From NCBI GenBank assembly GCA_047618115.1, contig JBLHKV010000215.1, forward strand, positions 1 through 6,969: DNA of 6,969 bases. Reading direction: 5' to 3'. Source of the DNA: CALJGI01 sp047618115. GTDB taxonomy: Bacteria; Pseudomonadota; Gammaproteobacteria; Pseudomonadales; Halieaceae. Under the pieces are notes generated by a model. It saw only the letters and a program-made list of their open reading frames with translations, ran no database searches and had not been told where the DNA came from. This document shows, in pieces, positions 6,677-6,969 of this stretch (position 1 is the stretch's first letter; every line of letters begins with the position of its first letter). The position numbers and the translations under genes are program-made.

Positions 6677-6706
6677 AACATATCAGGTTTGGTTAAGAAT
6701 TGTCTA
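6677..6706 (-). promoter_or_regulatory. candidate promoter for the right-hand glycosyltransferase genes
   Basis: On the minus strand TAGACA (6706-6701, five of six to the -35 consensus) and TATGTT (6682-6677) are 18 bases apart, with TGA just before the -10 giving an extended -10 (TGn). Transcription would begin near 6669, leaving a leader of about 24 bases with the GAGGAG site in it. Spacing and leader length are coherent; the -10 hexamer itself is only moderate. Confidence 0.4.
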
Positions 6707-6969
6707 AATTAGTCGTCGACCGGATCCATGTCAGGTACATGAAGCCGGTTATTACAGCACACGCTTTCACAAATGGGGTAGAATCTATACCATATTTTCT
6801 GGAGTTTATTCGCCCGTACCAGGCACCCCCCAACTGATAGCTCTGGTTCAGAAGCACTGCATAAGCATGGGCTCAATAACCAGAGCCACCGTAAAAAATC
6901 GATATGCTTCACTACACGCCCGGGAGGCAATTACTACTCACATGAAGTTCTTTGTAGAAATACCAGAGG

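Larger units (their letters stand above)
6646..6969. other. 324-bp stretch with no convincing intact gene
   Basis: Apart from the GT4 promoter and Shine-Dalgarno site, no supportable gene is seen. The minus-strand frame that ends at TAA 6695-6693 is open back to 6872 (59 codons, containing GGAWYGRINSRKYG and a hydrophobic ACAVITGFMYLTW). The same frame beyond it is broken by TGA (6875-6873), TGA (6911-6909) and TAG (6914-6912), with a further open piece (LWYFYKELHV) running to the right edge. This could be a decayed gene or chance. A 73-codon minus-strand TTG frame at 6709-6930 overlaps it and looks no better. A plus-strand ATG at 6942 runs off the edge after nine codons and cannot be judged. 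Confidence 0.4.

Noticed and set aside
6715..6730. Adjacent GTCGAC and GGATCC sites, reminiscent of a cloning linker
   Set aside because: Two six-base sites close together occur by chance, and the flanking sequence shows no vector features.
6709..6930. 73-codon minus-strand TTG frame
   Set aside because: It has no Shine-Dalgarno and no recognisable motif; it overlaps the GT4 promoter region and a competing frame.

Overview
The window looks like part of a surface-polysaccharide or lipopolysaccharide biosynthesis locus from a Gram-negative bacterium, most likely a gammaproteobacterium. That placement is an inference from the gene repertoire (lipid-linked sugar transfer, UDP-uronic acid metabolism, GT2 and GT4 glycosyltransferases), from medium GC, and from the style of start codons and Shine-Dalgarno sites. 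There is no rRNA or other marker gene to fix the taxon.

Left part (1-3292, minus strand, GC-rich): a tightly packed three-gene operon, read right to left. It holds a membrane-anchored GT2 polyprenyl-phosphate sugar synthase, a flippase-like multi-pass membrane protein of the UPF0104/YbhN (LPG synthase TM-like) type, and a large GT-C/GT39-type membrane glycosyltransferase. The last runs off the left edge and, in the same open frame, continues into the start of a SAM-dependent methyltransferase domain. Gene ends overlap or nearly overlap (TGA/CTG and TTGA). Together the three resemble the standard layout in which a sugar is loaded onto undecaprenyl phosphate in the cytoplasm, flipped, and transferred to an acceptor in the periplasm.

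Middle (3293-4478): a 137-bp divergent spacer, then a plus-strand UDP-glucuronate 4-epimerase-like gene. Its stop codon overlaps the ATG of what reads as the first ~10 codons of a UDP-glucose 6-dehydrogenase gene, which then breaks off. This fossil start is the most informative feature of the window, because it marks a rearrangement junction.

Right part (4496-6645, minus strand, visibly lower GC): two cytoplasmic glycosyltransferases, a rhamnosyltransferase-like GT2 and a GT4-like GT-B enzyme, separated by 80 bp and transcribed towards the junction. The last 324 bases hold no convincing intact gene, only a promoter candidate and a minus-strand frame interrupted by stops.

Working model (inference): the epimerase makes UDP-galacturonate, and the GT2/flippase/GT-C operon puts a sugar, possibly that uronic acid, onto an envelope glycan from the periplasmic side. 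The right-hand glycosyltransferases belong to a separate O-antigen or capsule assembly cassette joined at about 4473.
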